From the NCBI GenBank assembly GCA_019750335.1, contig JAIEOQ010000009.1, positions 1 to 64,000 on the forward strand: a DNA stretch of 64,000 nt, read 5' to 3'. The position numbers were made by a program, and so were the translations under genes. The DNA comes from Candidatus Obscuribacterales bacterium. GTDB lineage: Bacteria; Cyanobacteriota; Vampirovibrionia; Obscuribacterales; Obscuribacteraceae. The notes below the pieces were generated by a model. It was not told the DNA's origin, searched no databases, and saw nothing but the letters and a program-made list of their open reading frames with translations. Shown one piece after another: positions 25,988 through 35,147 of the stretch. Positions within the stretch are counted from its first letter, which is position 1, and each line of letters begins with the position of its first letter.

Positions 25988-26542
25988 ATGTCCTATTCCA
26001 GTACAACTATGCCAATGGTGACGGGCATCTTCGGATGCTCGAACTGTTCGGATATATTGGAGCCGGAAGCTAAGTTCTGTGGTGGTTGCGGTTTTATTGT
26101 CGCGCCCACTACTTTCAACATCAATCAATATCCGGAATATCAAGAGACGCTCTCGGAAAGTTCTGGGCCGCCTCCGGTCAGTCTTCCCGGTTTTGCTACA
26201 GCCGGTATTCCGGTTGACAATCAACGTAATAAACAGTTGATTGAAGAAGCGAATAAACTGATGGTTCTCTTAGCCAGAGAAAGGCTTTTTCTGTATATGC
26301 ATTGGCTATTTTTTATCGCAGTAAATCTGTTTGGGATATGGGTGGCTTGGAAATCTTATTTTGATTTCGTCGGTGACGAAATGTCCAAGATGATGGTTGC
26401 CTCTACTCCTTTCCTTTTCATCAATTCCATGGCACTGATGTCTTTAGTGCCGATTAAAGGAACTCGCAGCGAAATAGCCAGATTGAATGAACGTTTGAGC
26501 TATGTTCGTTTCAATATTGAATTTGGTCATTTGAACCTTTAA
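25988..26542 (+). CDS. Zinc-ribbon protein with two membrane helices
   Basis: A 184-residue protein. The N-terminal zinc ribbon has CSNCSDIL (17-20) and CGGCGFIV (about 31-34). A Pro/Ser-rich linker (about 40-75) follows, then a short helix (RNKQLIEEANKLMVLLARE) and two hydrophobic segments (about 100-122, MHWLFFIAVNLFGIWVAW; about 134-156). A C-terminal basic helix closes it. The plan resembles the 111-residue protein at 2472. Function unknown; probably an inner-membrane protein with a cytosolic ribbon. Confidence 0.72.
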   Translation: MSYSSTTMPMVTGIFGCSNCSDILEPEAKFCGGCGFIVAPTTFNINQYPEYQETLSESSGPPPVSLPGFATAGIPVDNQRNKQLIEEANKLMVLLARERLFLYMHWLFFIAVNLFGIWVAWKSYFDFVGDEMSKMMVASTPFLFINSMALMSLVPIKGTRSEIARLNERLSYVRFNIEFGHLNL

Positions 26543-26645
26543 GTATCCGCTCCGGAAGCTCGTCCCGCGCTTCCTCCGCTGTATACACGCTCCACTACGC
26601 ACGGCTCCTCGCCGCGCTACGTTACGCTGTACCTCGTAAAACCGG
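26543..26645. other. GC-rich intergenic stretch between convergent genes
   Basis: About 100 bp that is distinctly richer in GC than its surroundings, with short recurring words such as CGCTCC, CCGCGC and TACGCT. No reading frame with a start site, no clear hairpin-plus-T-run. It could be a fragment of a dispersed intergenic repeat. Confidence 0.35.
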
Positions 26646-28094
26646 TTAGGGCTTTTTCCAGCGTAAGTTTGGTTTGCGGGCGGCGAGCGCTTCATCAAGG
26701 CGTCCGACTGGGGTTTTATGCGGTGCGTTTAAAACCACTTCCGGTGTTTCTTTGGTTTCGCGATCGATAGTGCGCATTATCTCGATGAATTCATCGAGAG
26801 TTTCTTTCGATTCTGTTTCGGTCGGTTCAATCATCATTGCTTCCGGCACTACAAGTGGGAAGTAGACGGTCGGTGCATGAACGCCGTAATCGAGCATGCG
26901 TTTGGCCACGTTAGTGGTGCTGCAGCCTCTTTCTTTTTGCCAAATGCCCGAAGCGACAAATTCGTGCATACAAGGTTGTTTGAAAGGCATATTGTAGTTA
27001 GCGCTCAAATTAGCTTTTATGTAATTGGCACTCAAAATGGCGTCGCGTGAAACTTGGGTTAGTCCTTCTTTGCCGTGGGCAAAGATATAGCTTAGCGCTC
27101 TTACTAAAATACCGAAATTGCCGTAAAAGCCTTTTACTTTACCCACTGATTGCGGGCGATCCCAATCCAGGAAATAGCCGTCTTTGCCTTTGCTAACAAC
27201 CGGCTTAGGCAAGAACGCCTCCAGATCTTTGCGGCAAGCGACAGCGCAACCGCCAGGTCCGCCGCCACCATGAGGAGTGGAGAACGATTTGTGCAAGTTC
27301 AAATGACAAACATCGAAGCCCATGTCTCCCGGTCTAACCAAGCCCATAATTGCGTTGAGGTTGGCGCCGTCGTAATAGAGCAGGCCGCCAACTTCGTGGA
27401 CGAGTTTTTGCACTTGCATAATATCTTCTTCGAAAAGTCCCAAAGTGTTGGGATTCGTCAGCATGATTGCTGCTACGTCTGGTCCGAGTGCCGCTTTCAG
27501 TGCGTCAAGATCGACCAGCCCACGTTTGTTTGAACCGATTTCCACAACCTCGTAACCGGCCATTGCCGCCGAGGCGGGATTGGTACCATGGGCGGTGTCA
27601 GGTACGATTACTTTCGTTCTGTTGCGATCACCTTTGCTCTCAAAATAAGCTTTGATTAGCATCAAGCCCAGTAGTTCACCTTGCGCTCCGGCGGCTGGTT
27701 GCAGAGTGACGACAGGTAAGCCGACAATTTCAGCGATACTTTCCTGCAAGGTATGTATCAGTTCCAGTGCACCTTGGGTTTGATCTTTAGGTTGGTGCGG
27801 ATGCAGTTCGCGAAAGCCCTCAAGAGACGCCATTAAGTCGTTTACTTTTGGGTTGTATTTCATTGTGCAGGAACCAAGCGGATAGAATCCGGTTTCTATT
27901 GAATGGTTGAGCTGCGAGAGTTGCACAAAATGGCGTAGAGCCTCCAGTTCGCTTACTTCAGGCAGTGCCGCCAGTGATTGGCGAATGAAACGCTCAGGCA
28001 AAAGGCTCTCAAGCTTTTCTTCGGGAACTCCGGGTGAAGGCAGCAGTTCGGCTCTGCGACCCGGGCTTGATTTATCATAAATTAGTTTGCTCAT
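26646..28094 (-). CDS. gcvPB: Glycine dehydrogenase (decarboxylating), subunit 2
   Basis: The PLP-binding half of the two-gene P-protein of the glycine cleavage system, releasing CO2 from glycine. The start is ATG 28094 ([14 protein letters not shown]) with AGGA 8 nt upstream; longer readings to 28169 run into the RNase D gene. The 482-residue protein shows [36 protein letters not shown], the PLP-lysine segment [16 protein letters not shown] and FVLEPTETE-type [18 protein letters not shown]. Its partner gcvPA and gcvT/gcvH are not in the window. Confidence 0.95.
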   Translation of the reverse strand: MSKLIYDKSSPGRRAELLPSPGVPEEKLESLLPERFIRQSLAALPEVSELEALRHFVQLSQLNHSIETGFYPLGSCTMKYNPKVNDLMASLEGFRELHPHQPKDQTQGALELIHTLQESIAEIVGLPVVTLQPAAGAQGELLGLMLIKAYFESKGDRNRTKVIVPDTAHGTNPASAAMAGYEVVEIGSNKRGLVDLDALKAALGPDVAAIMLTNPNTLGLFEEDIMQVQKLVHEVGGLLYYDGANLNAIMGLVRPGDMGFDVCHLNLHKSFSTPHGGGGPGGCAVACRKDLEAFLPKPVVSKGKDGYFLDWDRPQSVGKVKGFYGNFGILVRALSYIFAHGKEGLTQVSRDAILSANYIKANLSANYNMPFKQPCMHEFVASGIWQKERGCSTTNVAKRMLDYGVHAPTVYFPLVVPEAMMIEPTETESKETLDEFIEIMRTIDRETKETPEVVLNAPHKTPVGRLDEALAARKPNLRWKKP

Positions 28095-28123
28095 TTTGTT
28101 TATCCTGAGTGTGCTTGCTTGAT

Positions 28124-28735
28124 TTAATGCTCGAACATATCCTTGAATCCGGCAAGATCCAATTCGCAAAGATAAGGCAAAAACTTGAACATGCTGACGG
28201 CTAACTCTTTACGATGCTCTCTTTCCAGGAGCGCATCTAGCTTTTCTTGAAGATTGATCAAATAGCGAACATCGTTTGCCGCGTATTCAAGCTGTGCGTC
28301 AGTCAAATCATCTTTAGCCCAATCGCTGGTTTGGCTTGATTTATCCATTTCCAAGCCTAACAATTCGCGGCTCAAATCTTTAAGGCTATGCCTGTCGGTA
28401 TATGTTCGTACCAATTTTGAGGCGATTTTAGTGCACCAAATTGGGTCGGCTGATACCCCAAGAGAATGTTTAAGTACAGCGATATCAAATCGTCCGTAAT
28501 GAAAAAGTTTAGTTACTTTTTTGTCGGACAACAACGTACACATATTCGGTGCTGGCTTGCCGTGATAACGAACGAAGCTGACTACACCTTCATTGTCGCA
28601 AAGTTGAATCAAGCATAACCGGTCGCGCGGAATGACCAAGCCGCGAGTTTCAGTATCAATTGCGATGACACTTTTTTTCAGGTAGTGCTGTAACCGATCG
28701 TTGGACAGATCGTCCTCGAATAAATCGGGTTTCAA
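28124..28735 (-). CDS. RNase D-like 3'-5' exonuclease (short form)
   Basis: The start is TTG at 28735-28733, with GGGAGG 7 nt upstream. The 203-residue protein is a DEDDy exonuclease: AIDTETRGL (Exo I Asp/Glu, about 26-34), [14 protein letters not shown] (Exo II, about 78-91) and [12 protein letters not shown] (Exo III Tyr/Asp, about 151-162). The HRDC domains of full RNase D are missing. Likely role in 3' trimming of structured RNA. It reads toward gcvPB with a 29-bp gap and may share its transcript. Confidence 0.88.
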   Translation of the reverse strand: MKPDLFEDDLSNDRLQHYLKKSVIAIDTETRGLVIPRDRLCLIQLCDNEGVVSFVRYHGKPAPNMCTLLSDKKVTKLFHYGRFDIAVLKHSLGVSADPIWCTKIASKLVRTYTDRHSLKDLSRELLGLEMDKSSQTSDWAKDDLTDAQLEYAANDVRYLINLQEKLDALLEREHRKELAVSMFKFLPYLCELDLAGFKDMFEH

Positions 28736-28859
28736 TGCGCCGCCTCCCTATGGAACAGAATCAAATTATATTGTGCTTGACGCGGTCAATTTGTTATATC
28801 ATTTAAGATTAGAGCGATCCAATCGGTTCGGCTCTAGAACAGCCGATTCGGAGCAATAG

Positions 28860-30029
28860 ATGTTGAAGTGTTTTAAACGGATTGTTCCTCTTTCTCTGGC
28901 TTCTGTTGTCAGTATTGCTTGCGGCTTGAATCACTATGCTTTGAGCTTGCCAGGTACCGGTGCTCCTGTTGCGGCTAGTCATAAAGTGGCTATTGATGAC
29001 AAGGATGCGGGTAATCCTTTTGTTTGTCCTTTCTTTCTTGACTTGGTACGTTCTTTGGCTCGCAACGGTCTGCCCCCTGGTTTCTTTTTAGGCGGGGAGG
29101 GAAAACCTGCTGCCTCCGGACTTGATTTGAGAGCGATTCTTTTATATGAGGCTGGGGTGCTTAAAGCTCCCGTACGTTTATTGATGCCAGGCAGATCTGG
29201 TCAGGAAGTTCGTTTCAGCTTGTCAATGCCGGCTCTGCCGGAGACTGAACCGACAAAATTGGGCCAAAGCTCCGAGCAAACAAAGCCTGCGCTTGGCAAA
29301 GGTGAGCAGTCGACAGTGCAGAAGCTGTCAACTCCTTCGGCTTTGGGTCCGGCTCTTTCTCTTGATCTAAGTAAGTTTCATGAACCGTCGTTAGAACAAA
29401 CAAAAGACAAGGGCGAAAGTTCTTTACCGGTTATCGCTTCCGCGCAATCTCCTCTTGGCGATAAAAATGTACCGTCACCCTTGCTAAATTCTTTTCGACT
29501 CTGGACTGTGAGCGAAGATACAGAACGCTATGAGAAACCCCGGTCCGACCAAGCTCTTGCTGTTAGAAAAGAACCTTTTCAAGGTTCTTTTCTGGTCGTT
29601 GTTCCCGGCGCAATAAATTCGGTGGAAGGGCGTACTTTCTCAGTCAAAAAAGGTCCGCTTCTAGCTTTCGCCAAAGGGAAGCTCTTGAACGTGGAAACCC
29701 CCCAGGGACGGATCGGTCTTTTGCCCGGTACTTGCTGTTTGGTTGATTTTACAGAAGCCGATGCTTTGCGGATACGCGTGATTGAATCAAGCGAAAGCAC
29801 CTTCGGTGCTGGCGTTAAATTTGAAGTCGACGGTAAAATGGAAGAAGTTCGTTTATCAAAAGGTGATCAATTCGTTTTGTCCAGCGCGCAGAACGGCGGG
29901 CGTTGGACGAAAACGCAGTTCTCTCCAGCTGCCTTATTAGCCAATGAAGCTTTTGTGCAAAGCGGCAAATTCAAGGGCGATCCCGAGCTGCAAGCTGTTA
30001 TTGATCAGTTGAGAATGCGATTGAAATAG
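28860..30029 (+). CDS. Exported FecR-like domain protein
   Basis: A 389-residue protein with an N-terminal signal segment (IVPLSLASVVSIACGLNHY). Cys21 is not in a strict lipobox, so lipidation is uncertain. Residues about 30-230 are Pro/Ser/Lys-rich without a recognised domain. Residues about 250-345 read like a FecR-type beta domain (GRTFSVKKGPLLAFAKGKLLNV, ETPQGRIGLLPGTCCLVDF, LSKGDQFVLSSA). FecR-like modules sit in the periplasm and sense or bind structural ligands. It is monocistronic between a divergent RNase D gene and convergent glcF. Moderate certainty of the domain. Confidence 0.65.
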   Translation: MLKCFKRIVPLSLASVVSIACGLNHYALSLPGTGAPVAASHKVAIDDKDAGNPFVCPFFLDLVRSLARNGLPPGFFLGGEGKPAASGLDLRAILLYEAGVLKAPVRLLMPGRSGQEVRFSLSMPALPETEPTKLGQSSEQTKPALGKGEQSTVQKLSTPSALGPALSLDLSKFHEPSLEQTKDKGESSLPVIASAQSPLGDKNVPSPLLNSFRLWTVSEDTERYEKPRSDQALAVRKEPFQGSFLVVVPGAINSVEGRTFSVKKGPLLAFAKGKLLNVETPQGRIGLLPGTCCLVDFTEADALRIRVIESSESTFGAGVKFEVDGKMEEVRLSKGDQFVLSSAQNGGRWTKTQFSPAALLANEAFVQSGKFKGDPELQAVIDQLRMRLK

Positions 30030-30035
30030 TTGGTT

Positions 30036-31316
30036 TTATTCTTTTGTGTAAGCTTTATCCAGCAGTTCAACCAGGTGATAAACCTTAATCGGTAATTCTT
30101 GAGCATCGATACCTGATTGCAGTTGCAGCAAGCATCCGGGGTTGGTTGTTACTACGGCGGTGGCCGTACTTTCTTTGATGAAGTTGATTTTTCTTTCCAG
30201 TACTTGCAAGCTCATTTCAGTTTCCAAAAGGTTGTAGATGCCGGCGCTTCCGCAGCAATGTTCGGGCTCTTGCAAAGGCACCAGCTCCAATCCGGCAATT
30301 GAGTTAAGTAAGCGTACCGGCGCTTCGCGTACTTTTTGCACATGGCTGAGATGGCAGGCCGCATGATAAGCAATCTTGCCTTCAAGCGGAGCTGGAGCTT
30401 GAGAGAAAGTGCCAGAATCAAGGGCTTCTGTAATGTCTTTTACTCGATGTGAGAATTCTTCGGCTCGTTCTTTCCATTCCGGATCGTCATGCAAAAGTTC
30501 GCCGTAATTCTTTAGCATCGCACCGCAGCCGGCTGAAGTAACCACAATGTCGCCTTTGAGATTTTCGAAAAGTTCGATATTCTTTTTTGCTAAATCTTTC
30601 GCGATATCGCTTTCGCCTGAGTGTTGCGCCAGAGCACCGCAGCATGTTTGTTCGGGCACGCTGACTATTTGGCGTTGTTTAGTTAGTAATCTAATTGATG
30701 CATGATTAACCTGATTGTAAAAAATATCCATTACGCATCCGGAAAAGAGCTGTATCTCACCGTCTTTTTTACCCGATTGCCATGACTGCTTAGGCAGAGG
30801 TGTAAACTCAGGCACTGGCGGTAAGAATTTTTCCCAATCAATAAGCCGTTTTTTCAGCTTAGCCGGTAGCGGTACAAGCGGTACGAAACGATTCATTCGT
30901 GATTGCTGCCAGAGGCGCAAAAGCTTGCCGAGCATGTGTAGGCGTTTGTAGTTTGGCAAAATCTGACTGAAAGCTAATCTCATTAAGCGACGTTTGCGGC
31001 GATCTTGTCGTTTGCTGAAAAATGGACGAGCTTGATCAAGAATCTTTTCGTAATCCACTCCGGATGGGCAAGCGGTCTGGCAACCCATGCAGCCTAAACA
31101 AGAATTGATATGTTCGGCGGCACGTTTATCCGGTTCGATCTGACCTTTTGCGAGGAGAGAAAGCAGATAGATTCGACCGCGTGGCGATTCTGTTTCGCGG
31201 CCGGTTGCTAAATAAGTAGGACAAGCGGGGAGGCACAATCCGCAATGGATACAAGATTGGAGCAGCTTTTCGTCGATCAGTGATATGGCGGCTGCTTTTT
31301 CTTTCTCTACCGTCAT
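30036..31316 (-). CDS. glcF: Glycolate oxidase iron-sulfur subunit
   Basis: Membrane-associated electron carrier of D-lactate/glycolate oxidation. The start is set at ATG 31316, since GGAGG lies just before it and within the longer reading from 31331. The 426-residue protein has two 4Fe-4S motifs (CIHCGLCLPACPTYL and CLGCMGCQTACPSG) and two CCG domains (QTCCGALAQHSGES; YHAACHLSHVQKVREAPVRLL and EPEHCCGSAGIYN). It lies 18 bp after a GlcE-like gene as an operon. GlcD is not in the window. Confidence 0.92.
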   Translation of the reverse strand: MTVEKEKAAAISLIDEKLLQSCIHCGLCLPACPTYLATGRETESPRGRIYLLSLLAKGQIEPDKRAAEHINSCLGCMGCQTACPSGVDYEKILDQARPFFSKRQDRRKRRLMRLAFSQILPNYKRLHMLGKLLRLWQQSRMNRFVPLVPLPAKLKKRLIDWEKFLPPVPEFTPLPKQSWQSGKKDGEIQLFSGCVMDIFYNQVNHASIRLLTKQRQIVSVPEQTCCGALAQHSGESDIAKDLAKKNIELFENLKGDIVVTSAGCGAMLKNYGELLHDDPEWKERAEEFSHRVKDITEALDSGTFSQAPAPLEGKIAYHAACHLSHVQKVREAPVRLLNSIAGLELVPLQEPEHCCGSAGIYNLLETEMSLQVLERKINFIKESTATAVVTTNPGCLLQLQSGIDAQELPIKVYHLVELLDKAYTKE

Positions 31317-31334
31317 CGAACCTCCAAGCATAAA

Positions 31335-32540
31335 TTACAGTTGCGAGAGCGTGTTCAAAAGCATTCTCGGGTCGTACTCTTTTTTTATTCTTTCTTTTAA
31401 CTCTTTGAGTACTTCATTCTCGGGCGGATCTTGCACCAGGCGCATAATATGATCTTGATCGCGATAGATCATCGTGAACGCTGATTTGCTATTTTGGCTC
31501 AAGCGCGTGATCGTTTCAGCGATCAGCGGCTGTTGTTCGAAGGATAGCAGTTTCAAACGATTCTTGCCCGGGCGGCAGGTCCACTGCCACGTGTTAGTAG
31601 AATCAGAAAGCAAAAGCTCTTGAATAAAAGCGTTAGTTGAAGCAAGATTGAAAACGTTTTCTTGCGTTGCCGGTTCGGAAATAATATTCCAGAAGCTGGC
31701 TTCGACCGCAGTCGGCAGGTCGTAACATGAATGTCTGGCGCCGGCAATCTGTCGCACTGAATCTTGAAGTTCGGATATTACCGAAGTCAATCCGTGCAAT
31801 TGCACAAATAAATAACAAGCAAATCGATTGTTATCACGGGCAACTGGTTCGTTTTGAAGAAGCTGCAGCTGCGGTTCTTGGCATATTTTGGCAAAGAGTT
31901 TGCTTTCGGCAATTTCCAGGCATGAAACAGGTATGCCTGATTGGCGTAAACTGATTGCCGCCGTAAAACATTCTTTGACTGTAGGATAAGCTAAGATCAA
32001 AGTCTTTGACGATTCAGGTTTAGCAAAAAGGCGTAAGTGCGCTTGAAGAATGATTCCCAGCGCTCCTCTGGAGCCGATAAAAAGTTTGGTCAAATCATAG
32101 CCGCTGACGTTTTTTACCACTCTGCCACCACATTTGATGACAGCTCCGGATGGTTGCATTACGGTAAGCCCGAGGACGATATCACGTAAGCTGCCATAAC
32201 CATGCTCGATTGGACCGTTCTCGCCTTCATTCAAAAGATCAAGAATAGTGGTCGACGGATCTTTTCTATACGCCGGAAAAAATTGATTTGTTTTTTCGGT
32301 GATTTCAGCGAGCTGCTTCAAGCTCATTCCTGATTCAACACAGATCACTTGGTCGGCGACGCTATGTTCAACTATGGAACTCATGTTTTCCAGGGAAAGT
32401 TGTCTACCGACATCATTTTTGTATTCGGGCGGAAGAAAAGACAAGTGTCCGGGATAAACGGAGTAGCCTCGATCGCTGGCTTCCGCCAACATTTTTGTCA
32501 GCTCTTCGCTGTTTTTCGGAACCAATCGCTCAATCGTCAT
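31335..32540 (-). CDS. glcE: GlcE-like FAD-binding oxidase subunit
   Basis: A 401-residue protein of the FAD_binding_4 family, shorter than GlcD. The second FAD segment GYGSLRDIVLGLTVMQPSGAVIKCGGRVVKNVSGYDLTKLFIGSRGALGII (about 115-163) is typical of GlcE. The first FAD loop, usually PRGGGT, reads YPGHLSFLPP and is divergent. The C-terminal KEEYDPRMLLNTL matches the usual DPxxxxNPG end loosely. It should pass electrons from glycolate or lactate to GlcF. It is 18 bp upstream of glcF and divergent from csaB. Substrate not certain without GlcD. Confidence 0.85.
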   Translation of the reverse strand: MTIERLVPKNSEELTKMLAEASDRGYSVYPGHLSFLPPEYKNDVGRQLSLENMSSIVEHSVADQVICVESGMSLKQLAEITEKTNQFFPAYRKDPSTTILDLLNEGENGPIEHGYGSLRDIVLGLTVMQPSGAVIKCGGRVVKNVSGYDLTKLFIGSRGALGIILQAHLRLFAKPESSKTLILAYPTVKECFTAAISLRQSGIPVSCLEIAESKLFAKICQEPQLQLLQNEPVARDNNRFACYLFVQLHGLTSVISELQDSVRQIAGARHSCYDLPTAVEASFWNIISEPATQENVFNLASTNAFIQELLLSDSTNTWQWTCRPGKNRLKLLSFEQQPLIAETITRLSQNSKSAFTMIYRDQDHIMRLVQDPPENEVLKELKERIKKEYDPRMLLNTLSQL

Positions 32541-32587
32541 AATGAATAGGCTAAACTAAAGCCGGGGATCAAACTAAGTCTATTACT

Positions 32588-33733
32588 ATGCCAGATTTGC
32601 GTTCTAAAGTACTAATCTCAGGTTATTACGGTTTTGATAACTTGGGCGATGAGGCAATTCTCGAAGAGCTCTGCGCAGAGCTCAAAGGTTTATGCTCTGT
32701 CCAAGATATATATGTCTTATCTGCCAATCCGCAAAAAACTAGACGCTTGTATGGAGTTAATGCTATTGACCGGCAAGACTTCCCTGAAATTTGGCGTCAC
32801 TTATGCTCTGCCAAATTGCTTGTCAGCGGTGGTGGTGGTCTATTCCAAAATACGCGCAGCATTGCTTCAATTATTTTTTACGGATTACATGTTTTTCTGG
32901 CCAAAGCCGCCGGAGCAAAAGTAGTCGTATATGCGCAAGGGATTGGCCCTTTGCGTGGTTTTTTAGCTAAAGCCTTAAGCCAAAGTATCTTTCGTTTGGC
33001 CGATAATATTACGATCCGCGATCAAGCGTCTTTCCAACTTTTGCAGTCATGGAAAATCGAGGCGCTACGTACTGCCGATCCGGTTTGGAGCCTGGCGGCC
33101 TCAGCGTTGCCTGAGGTTGTAGAGTCTGAGCTTATAGCTAATGCCAGGCTTCCGCTTAGAGAACGACCTTTCTTTGCTGTTTCTTTGCGACCCAGCCCTG
33201 ATTTTTCCGAAACTCATCTGATCGGGCTAGCGGATTTATTAGTGCGCACAGTGCCGGAAAAACTCGATATTTTGCTTTTGCCTTTGCAAGAAGCGCAAGA
33301 TCTCCCGCTTTTAACAAGATTCAAAAATCTACTCTCTGAACGTGGTCGGGCTTCGCATCTTCTTGATTGCAAGCTGTTGGAAAAACCGAGCCAGTGGCTT
33401 TCGCTTTTTGCCTTATGTCGAGGGCTGGTTGCTATGCGTTTGCATGCTTTGATTATGGCCATAAAGGCCGGCGTGCCGGTAGCTGGCATCGGTTACGATC
33501 CAAAAGTGAGTCAGTTATTAACTGATTTCCATAAACCGATCTTAATCCTGAGCAAAGATTGGAACCCTAAGCAGTGGGAACAAGAGATGTTGTCCTTGCT
33601 CCCTAATTTGGATCGCGAAGCCGAGAAGGGCAATGGTGAATTGATCCAGGCTCAAAGCCAGTCGCTCAAGAATAGCGAAATGCTGGCTAAAATTTTGCAA
33701 ATGCCAAGGGAGGGTGGCTCCCGGGCAGTCTAG
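32588..33733 (+). CDS. csaB: Polysaccharide pyruvyl transferase (CsaB-type)
   Basis: Adds pyruvyl ketal groups to cell-wall polysaccharide, in other bacteria the anchor for SLH-domain proteins. The 381-residue protein has the CsaB opening ISGYYGFDNLGDEAILEELCAEL, LLVSGGGGLFQNTRS, VVYAQGIGPL and ADNITIRDQASFQLL. In the C-terminal half come DPVWSLA and MRLHALIMAIKAGVPVAGIGYDPKV, whose RLHA His is conserved. It is followed by a WecG/TagA-type glycosyltransferase, so the pair fits secondary wall or surface polysaccharide synthesis. Confidence 0.93.
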   Translation: MPDLRSKVLISGYYGFDNLGDEAILEELCAELKGLCSVQDIYVLSANPQKTRRLYGVNAIDRQDFPEIWRHLCSAKLLVSGGGGLFQNTRSIASIIFYGLHVFLAKAAGAKVVVYAQGIGPLRGFLAKALSQSIFRLADNITIRDQASFQLLQSWKIEALRTADPVWSLAASALPEVVESELIANARLPLRERPFFAVSLRPSPDFSETHLIGLADLLVRTVPEKLDILLLPLQEAQDLPLLTRFKNLLSERGRASHLLDCKLLEKPSQWLSLFALCRGLVAMRLHALIMAIKAGVPVAGIGYDPKVSQLLTDFHKPILILSKDWNPKQWEQEMLSLLPNLDREAEKGNGELIQAQSQSLKNSEMLAKILQMPREGGSRAV

Positions 33734-33787
33734 TCGGGCGGGCCGTTTTCCGTTACTATCTTGCATAAGATCCCAATTGAGGTAGCC

Positions 33788-34657
33788 GTGCTGTTCGCGG
33801 CACCACCAGTGATGTCAACCTTGTCAGCAACAAACAGATCCAGACAAAAAGTTCTTGGCTATCCGGTCGATGTTGTCGACGAGGAGCAAGCGATTGCTGT
33901 TGTTGAATCAGCCTGGAATCTGCGCCGCGGGCTGCAAATAGTAACTTTAAACGCCGAGATGATTGTCGCTGCTCAGCAAGATGCCGAACTTGACCGCATC
34001 ATCAGGCATGCTCATCTGATTGTTCCTGACGGAGCCGGAGTGGTATGGGCGGTTAAATTGAATGGACAGCCGATCAATCGTTTGCCCGGTATTGAACTCT
34101 CGGCGGCGTTGCTTGGACGAGCGGCACTTAACGGGCGAAAAGTTGCTCTGCTTGGTGGTAAACCGGAAGTAGTAGAAAACTTGCAAGCAGTATTACTGCA
34201 AAAATTTCCTGGTCTCAAAATTGTTGCTGCGCGACACGGTTATTTCTCTCTTGATGATGAGGAGAGAATTGTTGATGAGTTGGCGAAATATGAGCCGGAG
34301 TTAATTTTGGTTGCTCTTGGCGTGCCGAAACAGGAATATTTTATTGACCGTTGGCATTCGAGTTTCCCTAGCTCCGTAATGGTCGGCGTTGGCGGCAGTT
34401 TCGATGTCTGGACCGGACAGGTCAAGAGAGCGCCGGCATACATGCGTCAGCTTAATTTGGAATGGCTATACAGGCTTGTTTCTGAGCCGTGGCGTTATAA
34501 GAGAATTCTCTCCTGCTTACCTAATTTTTTCTTTCAAGTCCTTCAGGATGCACTAAAAGGGTTTCCCAGCTCCAAAAACAAAAATCCAGGGCAGCAGCAT
34601 CCGGAAGCGGCGGAAATTGACGATTCTCAGAACGATGGTTCCACTAAAGAAGCTTGA
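33788..34657 (+). CDS. WecG/TagA/CpsF-family glycosyltransferase
   Basis: A GT26 enzyme adding a sugar (ManNAc-type in TagA/WecG) to a lipid-linked precursor. I place the start at GTG 33788 because GAGG lies 5 nt upstream; TTG 33761 and ATG 33812 are alternatives. Family motifs: VLGYPVDVVDEEQAI, VTLNAEMIVAAQQD, LIVPDGAGVVWAVKL, LLGGKPEVVENLQ, LVALGVPKQEYFI and VGGSFDVWTGQVKRAP, then RLNLEWLYRLVSEPWR-like QLNLEWLYRL. A polar tail of about 35 residues is unusual. The downstream mini-III gene overlaps its stop by 4 bases (TTGA). Confidence 0.92.
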   Translation: MLFAAPPVMSTLSATNRSRQKVLGYPVDVVDEEQAIAVVESAWNLRRGLQIVTLNAEMIVAAQQDAELDRIIRHAHLIVPDGAGVVWAVKLNGQPINRLPGIELSAALLGRAALNGRKVALLGGKPEVVENLQAVLLQKFPGLKIVAARHGYFSLDDEERIVDELAKYEPELILVALGVPKQEYFIDRWHSSFPSSVMVGVGGSFDVWTGQVKRAPAYMRQLNLEWLYRLVSEPWRYKRILSCLPNFFFQVLQDALKGFPSSKNKNPGQQHPEAAEIDDSQNDGSTKEA

Positions 34658-35055
34658 TTAACTCGACTTATTTTTCAGAACAAAATCTTACGCCTAAAGC
34701 GGCTGGCTTAATAGCGCCGCGAATCCTTGCTCATTTAGGGGATGCGGTTTTTGCTCTTTTTGAAAGAGAGCGCGAAACCCTGCAGGCTCAATCCGTTCAG
34801 CAAATGCACGAACGTGTAGCCAGCCGCGCTTCCGCTGTCTATCAGTCTGAACTGTTGGAAAAAATCATGCCGGCTTTAACTGAAGCCGAACAAGAAATAG
34901 TCCGTAGAGCGAGGAATGTTAAAGCTTTAGGGAAACGGAGCGCCGGCCAGGCGCAATATCGGCGTTCCACGGCTTTTGAGGCTTTGCTCGGTTATCTATA
35001 TTTGTCAGATGCCGGACGCCTGCGTGAAATCTTAAATCTGACCATTGATGAGTGA
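34654..35055 (+). CDS. mrnC: Mini-ribonuclease III
   Basis: A 133-residue stand-alone RNase III catalytic domain without a dsRNA-binding domain; in other bacteria it matures 23S rRNA. Motifs are PRILAHLGDAVFALFERER (the D of LGDAVF is catalytic), RRARNVKALGKRSAGQAQYRRSTAFEALLGYLYL (catalytic Glu in FEALLG). The start is TTG overlapping the preceding stop as TTGA, so it is translationally coupled to the glycosyltransferase gene. The family is typical of Firmicutes and cyanobacteria, consistent with the lineage proposed. Confidence 0.93.
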   Translation: MINSTYFSEQNLTPKAAGLIAPRILAHLGDAVFALFERERETLQAQSVQQMHERVASRASAVYQSELLEKIMPALTEAEQEIVRRARNVKALGKRSAGQAQYRRSTAFEALLGYLYLSDAGRLREILNLTIDE

Positions 35056-35147
35056 AATCCTTAAGAGTAAGTTGTTATGCGCTTGTCTTGCTTGTCCTGA
35101 TGTTAACTTAGGCTTAGAGCTTTTCTGCCCTTTGATGGCCATCTTGC

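Noticed and set aside
26444..26698. Minus-strand 84-codon frame across the GC-rich spacer
   Set aside because: Arg-rich shadow spanning the ends of two convergent genes, with no start site.
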